Below are positions 5,335 to 13,391 of a DNA stretch of 13,465 nt, piece by piece. A program made the position numbers and the translations under genes. Below the pieces are notes generated by a model. The model saw nothing but the letters and a program-made list of their open reading frames with translations, ran no database searches and had not been told where the DNA came from. The stretch's first letter is position 1. Every line of letters begins with the position of its first letter. The stretch is from Deltaproteobacteria bacterium (GTDB taxonomy: Bacteria; Desulfobacterota; Binatia; DP-6), in the NCBI GenBank assembly GCA_005879205.1, contig VBLD01000132.1, positions 1-13,465 of the forward strand, in the 5' to 3' direction.

Positions 5335-6321
5335 ATGCGCGCCATCGTGGTTCGCGAGCCGGGCGACGAGCGCGTGCTGGTCGTCGGCGACGCGCCCCGC
5401 CCTCCCCTCGGTCCCGCCGACGTTCGCATCCGGGTGCGCGCGGCCGGGGTCAACCGCGCCGACCTCCTCCAGCGCCAGGGGCTCTATCCACCGCCCCCCG
5501 GGGCCTCGCCGATCCTCGGCCTCGAGTGTGCGGGCGAGGTCGTCGAGGTCGGCCCCGAGGCTCGCGGCTTCGCGCCGGGGCAGCGCGTCATGGCGCTGCT
5601 TGCCGGCGGAGGCTACGCGGAGGAGGCCGTCGTGCACTTCGGGTCCGTGCTGCCCGTCCCCGACGGCATGACGGACGAGGAGGCCGGCGGCTTCCCGGAG
5701 GTCTTCCTGACCGCCTTCTCGAACCTCTTCATGCCGCGTCTCGGCCACCTCGCGCCCGGCGAGGCGGCCCTCGTGCACGGTGGCGGCGGCGGTGTCGGCA
5801 CGGCGGCGATTCTCCTCCTCCGCGAGGCGGGGCACCGGGTGATCGTGACGGCCGGCAGCGAGGCCAAGTGCCGGCGCTGCATCGAGCTCGGCGCGACGGC
5901 CGCGATCGACTACCGGACCGAGGACTTCGCCGCCCGCGCCCGCGAGCTGACCGACGGACAGGGCGTGAACGTCATCCTCGACCACATCGGCGCCCGCTAC
6001 CTCGCCGCCAACCTGGCCGCGCTCGCGCCGGGCGGGCGGCTCGTCGAGATCGGGCTCATGGGCGGTGCCACGGCCGAGGTGAACCTGGCGCAGCTCCTCC
6101 TCCGGCGTCTCGCCGTGATCGGCTCGACGCTCCGCTCGCGCTCGAACCAGGACAAGGCGGCGATCGTCGACGGCTTCCGCGCCCGCTTCGGCGCGGCGCT
6201 CGCCCGGGGCGGCCTGCGCCCGGTCGTCGACCGCGTCCTGCCGCTCGAGCAGGCGCCCGAGGCGCACCGCCTCATGCAGGCGAGCGGGCACTTCGGGAAG
6301 ATCGTGCTGCGCGTGAGCTAG
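5335..6321 (+). CDS. NAD(P)H quinone oxidoreductase, PIG3/TP53I3-like zinc-independent MDR family
   Basis: The 328-aa protein has the usual length and order of the PIG3-type quinone oxidoreductases of the medium-chain dehydrogenase/reductase superfamily. The GroES-like N-terminal half contains RAAGVNRADLLQRQGLYPPP (36-55) and ILGLECAGEV (60-69). The Rossmann half has the nucleotide-binding loop HGGGGGVGTAA (148-158), then AGSEAKCRRCIELGA (173-187) and GSTLRSRS (263-270). Zinc ligands are absent, as expected for this family, which reduces quinones or enones with NADPH. The ATG at 5335 follows GGAGG with short spacing and matches the family N-terminus (MRAIVV); an earlier ATG at 5299 adds an atypical leader. 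It leads an apparent operon with the CMD-like and GT39-like genes. Confidence 0.92.
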   Translation: MRAIVVREPGDERVLVVGDAPRPPLGPADVRIRVRAAGVNRADLLQRQGLYPPPPGASPILGLECAGEVVEVGPEARGFAPGQRVMALLAGGGYAEEAVVHFGSVLPVPDGMTDEEAGGFPEVFLTAFSNLFMPRLGHLAPGEAALVHGGGGGVGTAAILLLREAGHRVIVTAGSEAKCRRCIELGATAAIDYRTEDFAARARELTDGQGVNVILDHIGARYLAANLAALAPGGRLVEIGLMGGATAEVNLAQLLLRRLAVIGSTLRSRSNQDKAAIVDGFRARFGAALARGGLRPVVDRVLPLEQAPEAHRLMQASGHFGKIVLRVS

Positions 6322-6345
6322 CGCGCCACGGGAAGGAGACGACGC

Positions 6346-6720
6346 ATGGCGGCACAGACGGACCTCCTCGCGCGCGGCCGGGCCGTGACCGAGCAGCTGT
6401 GGGGGGCGCGCGCCGGCGGACAGGAGCTGCCCGCCCAGAAGCTCGCTCCCGAGTTCTTCGCGCTCGTGACCCAGTTCGTCTTCGGGATGTTCTGGTCGCG
6501 GCCGAACCTCGACCTCCGGAGCCGGAGCCTCTGCACCGTGGCGCAGCTCGCGGCGCTCGGCCGGATCGACGAGCTGAAGGGCCATCTCGCCGGCGCGCTC
6601 CGGCTGGGCATCCGCCGCGAGGAGCTGATCGAGGTGCTGATGCAGACCGCCTGCTATGCCGGCGTCCCCGCGGCGGTACAGGCGCTGAACGCCGCGGCCG
6701 GGGTGCTCGGAAGCGCATGA
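6346..6720 (+). CDS. carboxymuconolactone decarboxylase (CMD) family protein
   Basis: The 124-aa protein has the all-helical CMD/AhpD-type length. The segment SLCTVAQLAALGRIDELKGHLAGALRLGIRREELIEVLMQ (61-100, with His80 in the GHLAGAL helix) followed by TACYAGVPAAVQAL closely follows the PcaC-like pattern. PcaC proper decarboxylates gamma-carboxymuconolactone in the beta-ketoadipate pathway, but many stand-alone members have unknown or peroxidase-like roles. A CxxC pair, as in AhpD, is absent; C63 and C103 are separate. AAGGAG precedes the ATG at 6346 at good spacing. It lies 24 bp after the quinone oxidoreductase and overlaps the next gene by ATGA. No pca neighbours are present, so the exact reaction is open. 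Confidence 0.88.
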   Translation: MAAQTDLLARGRAVTEQLWGARAGGQELPAQKLAPEFFALVTQFVFGMFWSRPNLDLRSRSLCTVAQLAALGRIDELKGHLAGALRLGIRREELIEVLMQTACYAGVPAAVQALNAAAGVLGSA

Positions 6721-8309
6721 CCGTGTCCCGCTGGCTGCGCGCGGCGATCGTCGCCGTCTTCCTCGCGTGCAGCCTCTGGGGCATCGAGCAGGACCTGCCG
6801 TACACGCCGGAGGTCGACGAGCCGGACTACGTCGTCCGCGCGGGTCACATCGCGTCGACCGGCAAGCTCGATCCGCACTGGTTCGGCCATCCGGGCTCGA
6901 CGGTCATGTACCCGCTCGCCGGTCTGTATCACCTGTGGCAGGCCGCCGCGCACGGGGGCACGTGGCTCCGCCCCAACCGGGAGATGGCCGACACGTTCCG
7001 CGCGAGCCCGAGCCAGTTCTACCTCATCGGGCGCCTTCTGATGGTGGCGTACATGGCGCTCGGGCTGCCCCTCGTCCATCGCATCGGACAGCGGACCCTC
7101 GGCGACCGGGCCGGACTCCTCGCCGCGTGGCTGATCGCCATCTCGCCGCTTCTCGTCGCCCATGCGCAGCTCGTGCGGCCCGACACCGCGAGCTTCCTTT
7201 TCGGCATGCTGGCCCTGTGGGCCTGTCTCCGGCTCCTCGACGAGCCCTCGTGGCGCCGCCAATTGCTCGCCGGAGGCGCCATCGGGCTGGCCGTCGCCTC
7301 GAAGTATTCACTCCTGGCGCTCGTCCCGGGACTCCTGGTCGCCGACGGCCTCATCCTGCGCTCGGCTCCCCGGCGCGACGGCGCCTGGATCGGCGCCGCG
7401 CTCGGCCTCCTCGCGGTGCCCGTGGCGTTCGTCCTCGTCACGCCCTATTTCCTCATCGAGCTTCCCACGGCGCTCGCCAACATCCGCTACGAGACGTCCA
7501 AGAGCCACCTGGGGGCCGACGCGCTCTCGCCCTGGCGCAACGTGTGGTGGTACCTGACCCACGCGATCCCGGCGAGCCTCGGATGGCCTGCGACGCTGGC
7601 GGCCGGCGCCGGCTTCGTGCTCCTCGCGAGACGCCGCCGGCCGGGTGAGCTGCTCCTCCTCACGTTTGCCCTTTCCGTCATGCTCGAGCTCACCTTCTCC
7701 AAGCTGCACTGGGAGCGGTGGCTCATCCCCGTCCTCCCAATCGTGGCGCTCAGCGCCGGCGGCGCTGTCGCCGACGGCCTCGAGCGCCTCCGTCTCCGCA
7801 CGGGAGCGGCGCGTGCCGTCGCCGTCGCGGCCGTGTTCGCCCTCTCGCTCCAGCCGGCCGACGCAACCATCCGTCTCGGGCTCACGCATGCGAACCCGAG
7901 CACGCGGCTCGCAGCGCGTGCATGGATCGTCGCCCACGTCCCCAGCGGGAGCCGCATCGCCGCGGAGTGGTACTCCGCCCCGCTCGTCGCCGACGATTTC
8001 TACGGCTACAGCCGGGACAGCTTTGCGGCGGTGACGGTCGACCCGGGCAAGCGGTTCCTCGTGCTCGAGCGGCACGCCCTCGCCGACGACCGGACGCTGG
8101 CCGACTACCGGCGCGACGGGTTCGAGTATCTCGTCGTGAGCAACGCGATGTACGACCGCTACCTGGCCGAGCCCGCCCGCTATGTCGCCGAGACGGACTT
8201 CTACCGCACCCTCTTTCGTGAGGGTCAGCTGCTCGAGCAGTTCTCGCCGTCGCGCGTGCGCGGCGGCCCGATCGTCCGGGTGTATCGACTCACGGCCCAC
8301 TCGCCCTGA
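6717..8309 (+). CDS. GT39/PMT-type (GT-C) membrane glycosyltransferase
   Basis: The 530-aa protein begins with an N-terminal helix (7-21) and then a periplasmic loop with the acidic pair PEVDEPDYVV (D34, E35), the site of the catalytic Asp in GT-C enzymes using polyprenyl-phosphate sugars. About ten membrane segments follow to about residue 400, including AAWLIAISPLLVAHAQL and LGLLAVPVAFVLVTPYFL. The LVRPDTASF motif is common in the GT39/PMT_2 group. The C-terminal ~130 residues form a soluble periplasmic domain (SRIAAEWYSAPL to the end). Such enzymes add sugars to lipids or proteins of the envelope. Start and CMD stop overlap as ATGA (6717-6720), indicating coupling. Its 3' end overlaps the convergent secreted-protein gene by 20 bp. 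Sugar and acceptor unknown. Confidence 0.88.
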   Translation: MTVSRWLRAAIVAVFLACSLWGIEQDLPYTPEVDEPDYVVRAGHIASTGKLDPHWFGHPGSTVMYPLAGLYHLWQAAAHGGTWLRPNREMADTFRASPSQFYLIGRLLMVAYMALGLPLVHRIGQRTLGDRAGLLAAWLIAISPLLVAHAQLVRPDTASFLFGMLALWACLRLLDEPSWRRQLLAGGAIGLAVASKYSLLALVPGLLVADGLILRSAPRRDGAWIGAALGLLAVPVAFVLVTPYFLIELPTALANIRYETSKSHLGADALSPWRNVWWYLTHAIPASLGWPATLAAGAGFVLLARRRRPGELLLLTFALSVMLELTFSKLHWERWLIPVLPIVALSAGGAVADGLERLRLRTGAARAVAVAAVFALSLQPADATIRLGLTHANPSTRLAARAWIVAHVPSGSRIAAEWYSAPLVADDFYGYSRDSFAAVTVDPGKRFLVLERHALADDRTLADYRRDGFEYLVVSNAMYDRYLAEPARYVAETDFYRTLFREGQLLEQFSPSRVRGGPIVRVYRLTAHSP

Positions 8310-10671
8310 AGTGCTGGTCGTCGTTCTGCCGGGCCGTCGTGTAACGCGTCTCCCAGCATTGCGTCGTGGCACCGCTCCGGATCAACAGCTGCACGGTCAC
8401 GGGCAACGTGAGGCTCGGGTTCGGCGTCGGGAGGTTCGCTCCCTTCCCGCTCACCTGAACCAGGGCGCTGTCGCTCGAGCCGGCGCGGAGCTTCGCCGCG
8501 ACGACGCCCGCCGGCGTCGCCGCCCGGTTGTGGTACGTGAAGCCCGTCGTCGTGGCCCGCCAGCACGACGTGCTGCCGCAGATGCCACCCGGGGGGATCG
8601 ACGCCTCGCTGAGCGGCTGCGGGTTCGGGGAGCCGTCGTAGAGGCAGAGCGCGTAGCTGGCCGAGCCGTGCACCGGGTCCGCGAAGTCACCGATGGCGGT
8701 GGCGGCACCCTTGTTCCACAGCCATCGCAGCTGGTCTCGCGCGTCGTCGAGCTGGTCGGTGACCTGGACGCTGGACCTCCCCGGCGCGGCCGTCCGGCAG
8801 CCCGCGGACGGGGTCGCCGGGCATCGGGTGCACGTGCAGGCGGCGCTGCACACGCCCGTGGCGCAGGCGCTCGCGCTGGTGCCGTCGCACTCCTCGCCCA
8901 GCTCGACGACGTCGTTGCCGCAGATCGGGACGGGACACGTGCAGTCGGGGCGGCAGAGCCCGGCGCAGAACGGGGCATCCGCGCCGTCGCAGTCCTCGCC
9001 GACCTCGCGGACGCCGTTGCCGCACGAGGGCGCCGGCGCGTCGACGCACGTCGGACTCGTGAACCGGATGCGCGCGATACGCGTCCGCCACCGGCCATCG
9101 GCGGGGATGTACTCGTTCGTGTACCAGAAGGTGCAGTCGTCGAGCGGGTCGAGGTTCATCGAGCTGTAGTCGCCCCATCGCTCGTTGTCCTGCACCCCCG
9201 AGCCGGCGGCGATGCTCGTCTCCGCGACCGTCATGGTGCCCGCGGGATCGGTCGCCAGTCGACCGGTGTAGCGGATGCCCGGAAAGACGCTCGGGCTCGT
9301 GATGCTGTACCCCATCGCCAGGTTGCCGCCGCCGTCCATGGCGATGCTGCCGAGCCACCGATCGTTGCCGTCCGGCGCGTACGTGCCCTCCTGGAAGAGC
9401 CCCCACGGACCGCCGCTGCGTCGCAGCTCGAACCAGCGAATGCCGCCATGGTCGGTGCCGTCGACGTCCGTGACGAAGTTCCCGACCAGCGTCTCGTGGC
9501 TGCCGAAGTTCCGGTACTGAGCCCGCCACATCACGACCTCGCGGATCGGATCGAGCGGCGTCCCGCCCGCGGGCTCCGGGAAGCACGACGACTTGGGGCT
9601 TGCGGCACACAGCTCGGAGTCGAACTCGGCCACCGGGATGGTCGCCGCGAGGGCGAAGGTGGAATTCGCCGGGGAGCCGAAGTCGGCGTGCAGCTCCCAC
9701 ACCTCGAGGAAGTCCCTCGTCGGATCGTTCGCTCCGGGGTCGTGCAGCTCGTCGTCGCGGTGCCGCAGAAATATGCCGGGTGCGCCGGGCGGCGGCGGCG
9801 TCGATCCGTCGAGGTCGGCCGGTGTGAGGGCCTGGAAGCCGAATCCGTCCAGGCTGGGCGCCGTGAAGCGTTGATAGCCCGCCGGCAGGCCCGCGATCAT
9901 GCGGGCACGGTCCAGCGCGTAGGCGGCGGGCGCGCTCTCGTTCGTCGACAGGTAGTAGGCGTCCGGCCACACGGCATACTTGGGATAGTCCGGGAACTCC
10001 GTCGTGCCGAAGTCGTAGCCGAACCACCCGCCGCCCAGCGGGTCGCTGGTCCGCGAGACGTACACGCAGAGATGATTCCCGCGGCTCGCGAACTCGCTCA
10101 TCAGCCAGCGGCTGGCGAGCGGATCGAAGAGCACGATGCCGTCCCCGAAGCCGGAGGCGCAGAGACCGCCGCCCGTCCAGAGGGTGCTCAGCATGGCGGG
10201 CCCGCCGACGACCGTACCCGTGGACTTGTCGACCACGACGAACGCGCTGCCGCCCGCCGTGTTCACGAGCTGGATGTAGTGGCTCCGGCCGACGTCGCCG
10301 ACCGTGTCGGGTGGGTCCGCCCCGGTGAATCCTTGACCCTCGAAGTCGAGATCCGGGGGCGTGAAGAAGCGAGGGGCCACGACCTTCAGCCCGCCGGCCG
10401 TCTGCGCGTCGAGCAGGGTATCGCGCCGCCCCTGTCGAGGGTGTGCCGGTCGGGCGGCGTTCGGGGGGTGGGTCTGGCGGCGGAGCGGCCCGCCGAAGGT
10501 CGGGTCGCCCGCACGCCAGACGCTGACGGGAGGAAGCGTCCGCACGTCCCCCGTGAAGACGTGCGGGGCGACCGGTGGACCGGCGGTGGCCCCGTCGCCC
10601 AGCGCCGTGGCCGTCGCGCCGAGAAATCCGGCGAGGGCGAAGACCGTCGCCACGATGTTCCGTAATCGCAT
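8290..10671 (-). CDS. large secreted protein with two Myxococcus-type Cys-rich repeats
   Basis: The 793-aa protein starts with a signal peptide (MRLRNIVATVFALAGFLGATATALG, cut probably near residue 25). AAGGAGG at 10679-10685 (7 nt spacer) fixes the ATG. Residues about 105-540 form a large beta-rich domain (for example GFTGADPPDTVGDVG and WGDYSSMNLDPLDDCTFWYT) with Asp/Gly/Trp-rich turns suggestive of a beta-propeller. Two disulfide repeats follow: CGNGVREVGEDCDG from C550 and CGNDVVELGEECDG from C584, matching the Myxococcus Cys-rich repeat style. A separate C-terminal domain (about 645-793) contains WLWNKGAATAIGDF, GGICGSTSCW and a final QCWETRY. It is exported and probably cell-surface or extracellular. 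No catalytic motif is recognised; the exact role is unknown. Confidence 0.88.
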   Translation of the reverse strand: MRLRNIVATVFALAGFLGATATALGDGATAGPPVAPHVFTGDVRTLPPVSVWRAGDPTFGGPLRRQTHPPNAARPAHPRQGRRDTLLDAQTAGGLKVVAPRFFTPPDLDFEGQGFTGADPPDTVGDVGRSHYIQLVNTAGGSAFVVVDKSTGTVVGGPAMLSTLWTGGGLCASGFGDGIVLFDPLASRWLMSEFASRGNHLCVYVSRTSDPLGGGWFGYDFGTTEFPDYPKYAVWPDAYYLSTNESAPAAYALDRARMIAGLPAGYQRFTAPSLDGFGFQALTPADLDGSTPPPPGAPGIFLRHRDDELHDPGANDPTRDFLEVWELHADFGSPANSTFALAATIPVAEFDSELCAASPKSSCFPEPAGGTPLDPIREVVMWRAQYRNFGSHETLVGNFVTDVDGTDHGGIRWFELRRSGGPWGLFQEGTYAPDGNDRWLGSIAMDGGGNLAMGYSITSPSVFPGIRYTGRLATDPAGTMTVAETSIAAGSGVQDNERWGDYSSMNLDPLDDCTFWYTNEYIPADGRWRTRIARIRFTSPTCVDAPAPSCGNGVREVGEDCDGADAPFCAGLCRPDCTCPVPICGNDVVELGEECDGTSASACATGVCSAACTCTRCPATPSAGCRTAAPGRSSVQVTDQLDDARDQLRWLWNKGAATAIGDFADPVHGSASYALCLYDGSPNPQPLSEASIPPGGICGSTSCWRATTTGFTYHNRAATPAGVVAAKLRAGSSDSALVQVSGKGANLPTPNPSLTLPVTVQLLIRSGATTQCWETRYTTARQNDDQHFRASGP

Positions 10672-10678
10672 TCCTCGG

Positions 10679-10685
10679 CCTCCTT
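10679..10685 (-). promoter_or_regulatory. Shine-Dalgarno for the 793-aa secreted protein
   Basis: The minus strand reads AAGGAGG, 7 nt before the ATG at 10671. It supports this start and the signal peptide that follows it. Confidence 0.7.
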
Positions 10686-10725
10686 CGATCAGGGCGGGAC
10701 GAGTATCACAGGCGGGGCGCGGGGT

Positions 10726-10739
10726 CAGGAAAATTCCTG
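10726..10739. promoter_or_regulatory. small inverted repeat in divergent region (weak operator candidate)
   Basis: The arms caggaa and ttcctg flank two A residues, about 55 bp upstream of the secreted-protein start and in a locally AT-richer patch. The 288-bp gap 10672-10959 separates two divergent genes for secreted proteins and must hold both promoters. I see no convincing -35/-10 pair in it. Confidence 0.25.
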
Positions 10740-10946
10740 GATTCCGAACGACGGCCCAACCGTGCGCCGGCGGGTGTTGTGGTGCTCACGGCGGGGAACA
10801 CTCGTCCTGCGTAGGAAGCGGACGACTTGCGTGCATCTCTCGGGCCTCGGCACTGACGGCGTTCAGCGGATGACCGGGCTGGTGCCCACGTCGGCGGCAG
10901 GCCACGGTCGGTGCTCTCGTAGCTTGCTATCGCAGCGACAGAGGCG

Positions 10947-10955
10947 AAGGGAGGA
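10947..10955 (+). promoter_or_regulatory. Shine-Dalgarno deciding the start of the frameshifted secreted protein
   Basis: The purine run AAGGGAGGA lies 4-5 nt before the ATG at 10960. It picks this ATG, which begins a clean signal peptide, over the ATG at 10974 in the downstream reading frame, which has none. Confidence 0.65.
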
Positions 10956-10959
10956 CGTC

Positions 10960-12413
10960 ATGGCTGCTCAGCGATGGGTTCTCTGCCTCGGGCTTCTCGT
11001 CGTCGTGCCCGGCCGCGCCCTATGGGCCCTCATCCCCGGCGGCCAGCTGGGCGACGCCGACTGTCTCGCCGAGTGGCGAGTCACGAGCCGTACTGCGAGG
11101 ACGGCGATCCGAGCTGTGACGCCGACGGCATCCAGAACGGCTCGTGCACGTTTGACGTCTCGGTCTGCACGCTGCAGACCGACCCCCTCGTTCCCGCATG
11201 CGTCCCTCCCACGGCGCTGACCGCCATCCGGAACCTGACCGCCGGCCTCTCAGCGCCGCCGTCGATGTCGCGGCCGAGCTGTGGCCGGACGACGCCGTTC
11301 GTGGCGACGCTTCGGGGACGCGTGCGCAAGATTCTCCTGGTGCGTAGCGAGCGCGGCCGCCTCGTGCGGCGTCCATCCAGGCGCCTCCGGCTCCGGATGA
11401 CGGCCATGGCGGGCGGAATGCACGACGTGAACCGGCTGTTCCTCCGCTGCGTGCCGTCGTCGGTCTGCGTCCAACCGAGCTGCCCGCCGAGCTCGAGCGG
11501 GCCGGCGGCGCCGAACGAGCTCGTGCTGGGTTTTACCGCTTTCGCGAGCGATCTCGACCTCGGGTCGACGGGCCTCGGTCACAACCTAGGCGTCCCAGCG
11601 AGCGTCCTGCACGTCTGTCTCGACGGCTGCGATGCAGCGACGAATCCCCGCTGCGATGCGCGCGTCGTCACGGGAGTGGGCACCGCGAACGGGACCTCGT
11701 TCGGTCCGCCGCGCCCCGTCGTCGTGTCCGGCGTGCCGCTCTGTCTCGTCTCCGAATGGGCCGAGCCGGTCATCGACGCGGGCATCGCGAACGTCGCGGC
11801 CGGCACGGTCGACGTGACGCTTCCGCTTCGCGTCAAGGTCTACCTGACGCCGTCGGATGCCGTGTGCCCGCGCTGCGTCAAGGGCCGGTGTCAGGGCGGC
11901 GCGAACGACGGCGGCGCGTGTAGGGTGGATGGGATGATGTATCCGGGCGCCGCGACGGGGGAGTCATACGAGGTCTCGAAGGCGTGTCCGCCGAGCGACC
12001 CGCCGGTCGCGACCCTGCCCTTGAGCGTGCCGCTCACGACCAGGACGTCCGTGCTGGAGGTCGCGGCCGCGGGCGCTGCCGACCGGCCCTGCGACGCCCC
12101 GCCGACCGACGCGAGCGCTGCGTCTCCCCCGGCCGCCCCGTGCGCGTGCGGCGCCGAGTGCACGGGCGACGCGTGCGCCCATCCCCTCACCGACTCGGCG
12201 ACCGGTGCGCTCATCTGCCTAGACGCCCGGGGCGGGCTGAGCGAGGCGTGCTGCACCGACGAGACGACGCGGCCCTGCTTCTCGACGCCGGTCACCCGGT
12301 TCGGGCGTGCCGAAGTCCCCGGGCCAGGCGCATTCTTCCTTCCCGGAAGCGCCCTCTGGACGACGCAGCTTCCGGTGCCCTGCGAAGGGGGCGGCACGCC
12401 GGCGCCGTACTGA
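10960..12413 (+). CDS. secreted Cys-rich protein interrupted by an apparent -1 frameshift
   Basis: A signal peptide (MAAQRWVLCLGLLVVVPGRALWA) and mature start (LIPGGQLGDADCLAEWRVTS) are read from the ATG at 10960. Coding then shifts to the -1 frame, where EPYCEDGDPSCDADGIQNG and the rest run on to the TGA at 12411-12413. The span is 1454 bp, one base short of a multiple of three, which fits one lost nucleotide between about 11074 and 11092. The restored protein would be about 484 aa. It has many Cys, including CPRCVKGRC (near residue 302), GGANDGGAC and a C-terminal CACGAECTGDACAHP. It is probably exported and disulfide-bonded. No enzyme family is recognised. Whether the shift is a real mutation or a read error cannot be told here. 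Confidence 0.7.
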
Positions 12414-12481
12414 CCGGGCAATGCACCGACGGCGACGCATGCGACGGCGCCTGCATTCGTGGCCGCCTTCGAGACCCGCGA

Positions 12482-13390
12482 CTACGACGACGCCCGCGGC
12501 GGCAGCCAGAGCGTCACGCCCGCCTGTCGCTCGATCAGCTCGACGAGGTCCGTGAAGTCGCGCTCCCCGAGCCCCGCGCTCACGGCGGCCGCCAGGGCGC
12601 CCGCCACGGCGGCGCCGAGCGGCGTCGGGACGGCCGTCTCGCGCGCCACGTCGAGCAGCAGCCCGGCGTCCTTGGCGGCGAGCTCGAGCGCGAACTGCGT
12701 CGGCCGGCCGCGCTCGTTGATGCCCTCGACCATCCGCTCGGTGAAGAAGTTGCCGGCGCCGCCCGTGCGCACCACGTCGATCATCGTGCGCAGATCGAGG
12801 CCGGCCTTGGCGGCGACGGCGAGCCCCTCGAGCGACGACCAGGTGGCGGAGAAGGCGAGCAGGCTGTTCACGAGCTTGGCCGTGTTCCCGGCGCCGAGCG
12901 GGCCGAGGTAGAACGTCGCCCGGCCGAGCGTCTGAAGCAGCGGCAGGCAGTGGTCGTAGGTCGCGCGTTCGCCGCCCGCCATGAAGACCACCTGGCGGGT
13001 CTGGGCGCCGACGGCGCCCCCGGTGAGCGGCGCCTCGAGCAGGTGGCGCTCGGCGGCGGCGAAGCGCTCGCCCACCCGTCGTACCGTCGCGGGCGCGTTG
13101 GTGGTGAGGTCGACGAGCACGGCGCCGCGGGGGGCCGCCTCGAGCCACTGCCCCGCCACCGCCTCCATCACGGCGGGCGTGGGCAGCGACGTGAAGGTGA
13201 CCGCGCTCCGTTCGGCCACCTCGCCCGGGCTCCTCACGATGGTGGCGCCGGCCGCGACGAGCGGGCCGCAGCGGCGGGCGTCGGGGTCGTGGACGACCAC
13301 CCGATGCCCGTCGGCCACGAGGTTCATCGCGATCGCGCCGCCGATGTTGCCGGCGCCGATCACGCCGAGACGCTGGCCGTCCGCCCGCAC
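12482..13390 (-). CDS. NAD(P)-dependent beta-hydroxyacid dehydrogenase (3-hydroxyisobutyrate dehydrogenase family)
   Basis: The 302-aa protein has the family's standard length and signatures. The Rossmann loop GVIGAGNIGGAIA is at 9-21. The substrate-binding DLTTNAP is at 94-100, followed by EAPLTGG (119-125). The catalytic lysine is K172 in GAGNTAKLVNSLL, and the C-terminal helix bears AAKDAGLLLD (238-247). The HIBADH/GarR-type enzymes oxidise or reduce 3-hydroxy acids such as 3-hydroxyisobutyrate or tartronate semialdehyde. The KxxNN signature reads KLVNS, with the second Asn replaced by Ser. The start is a GTG at 13390, 1 bp after the stop of the upstream amidohydrolase, so the two are co-translated. 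The exact substrate is not determinable from sequence. Confidence 0.92.
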   Translation of the reverse strand: MRADGQRLGVIGAGNIGGAIAMNLVADGHRVVVHDPDARRCGPLVAAGATIVRSPGEVAERSAVTFTSLPTPAVMEAVAGQWLEAAPRGAVLVDLTTNAPATVRRVGERFAAAERHLLEAPLTGGAVGAQTRQVVFMAGGERATYDHCLPLLQTLGRATFYLGPLGAGNTAKLVNSLLAFSATWSSLEGLAVAAKAGLDLRTMIDVVRTGGAGNFFTERMVEGINERGRPTQFALELAAKDAGLLLDVARETAVPTPLGAAVAGALAAAVSAGLGERDFTDLVELIERQAGVTLWLPPRASS

Positions 13391-13391
13391 G

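Noticed and set aside
5281..6585. N-terminal extension of the rhodanese-MIP18 frame
   Set aside because: This is antisense to the quinone oxidoreductase and CMD genes and has no protein-like features; the membrane helix begins at the ATG at 5280.
5526..6716. Plus-strand upstream extension of the GT39 reading frame
   Set aside because: It runs through the quinone oxidoreductase and CMD genes in another frame with low-complexity Arg/Pro/Gly content; the real start is the ATG at 6717.
8182..10665. 827-aa plus-strand ORF antisense to the secreted protein
   Set aside because: Composition is typical of a GC-rich shadow frame; the minus-strand gene has RBS, signal peptide and conserved repeats.
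12414..12481. CTDGDACDGACI-like text after the frameshifted secreted protein
   Set aside because: It looks Cys-rich in one frame but is only 68 bp between two stops, with no start or continuation; likely chance.
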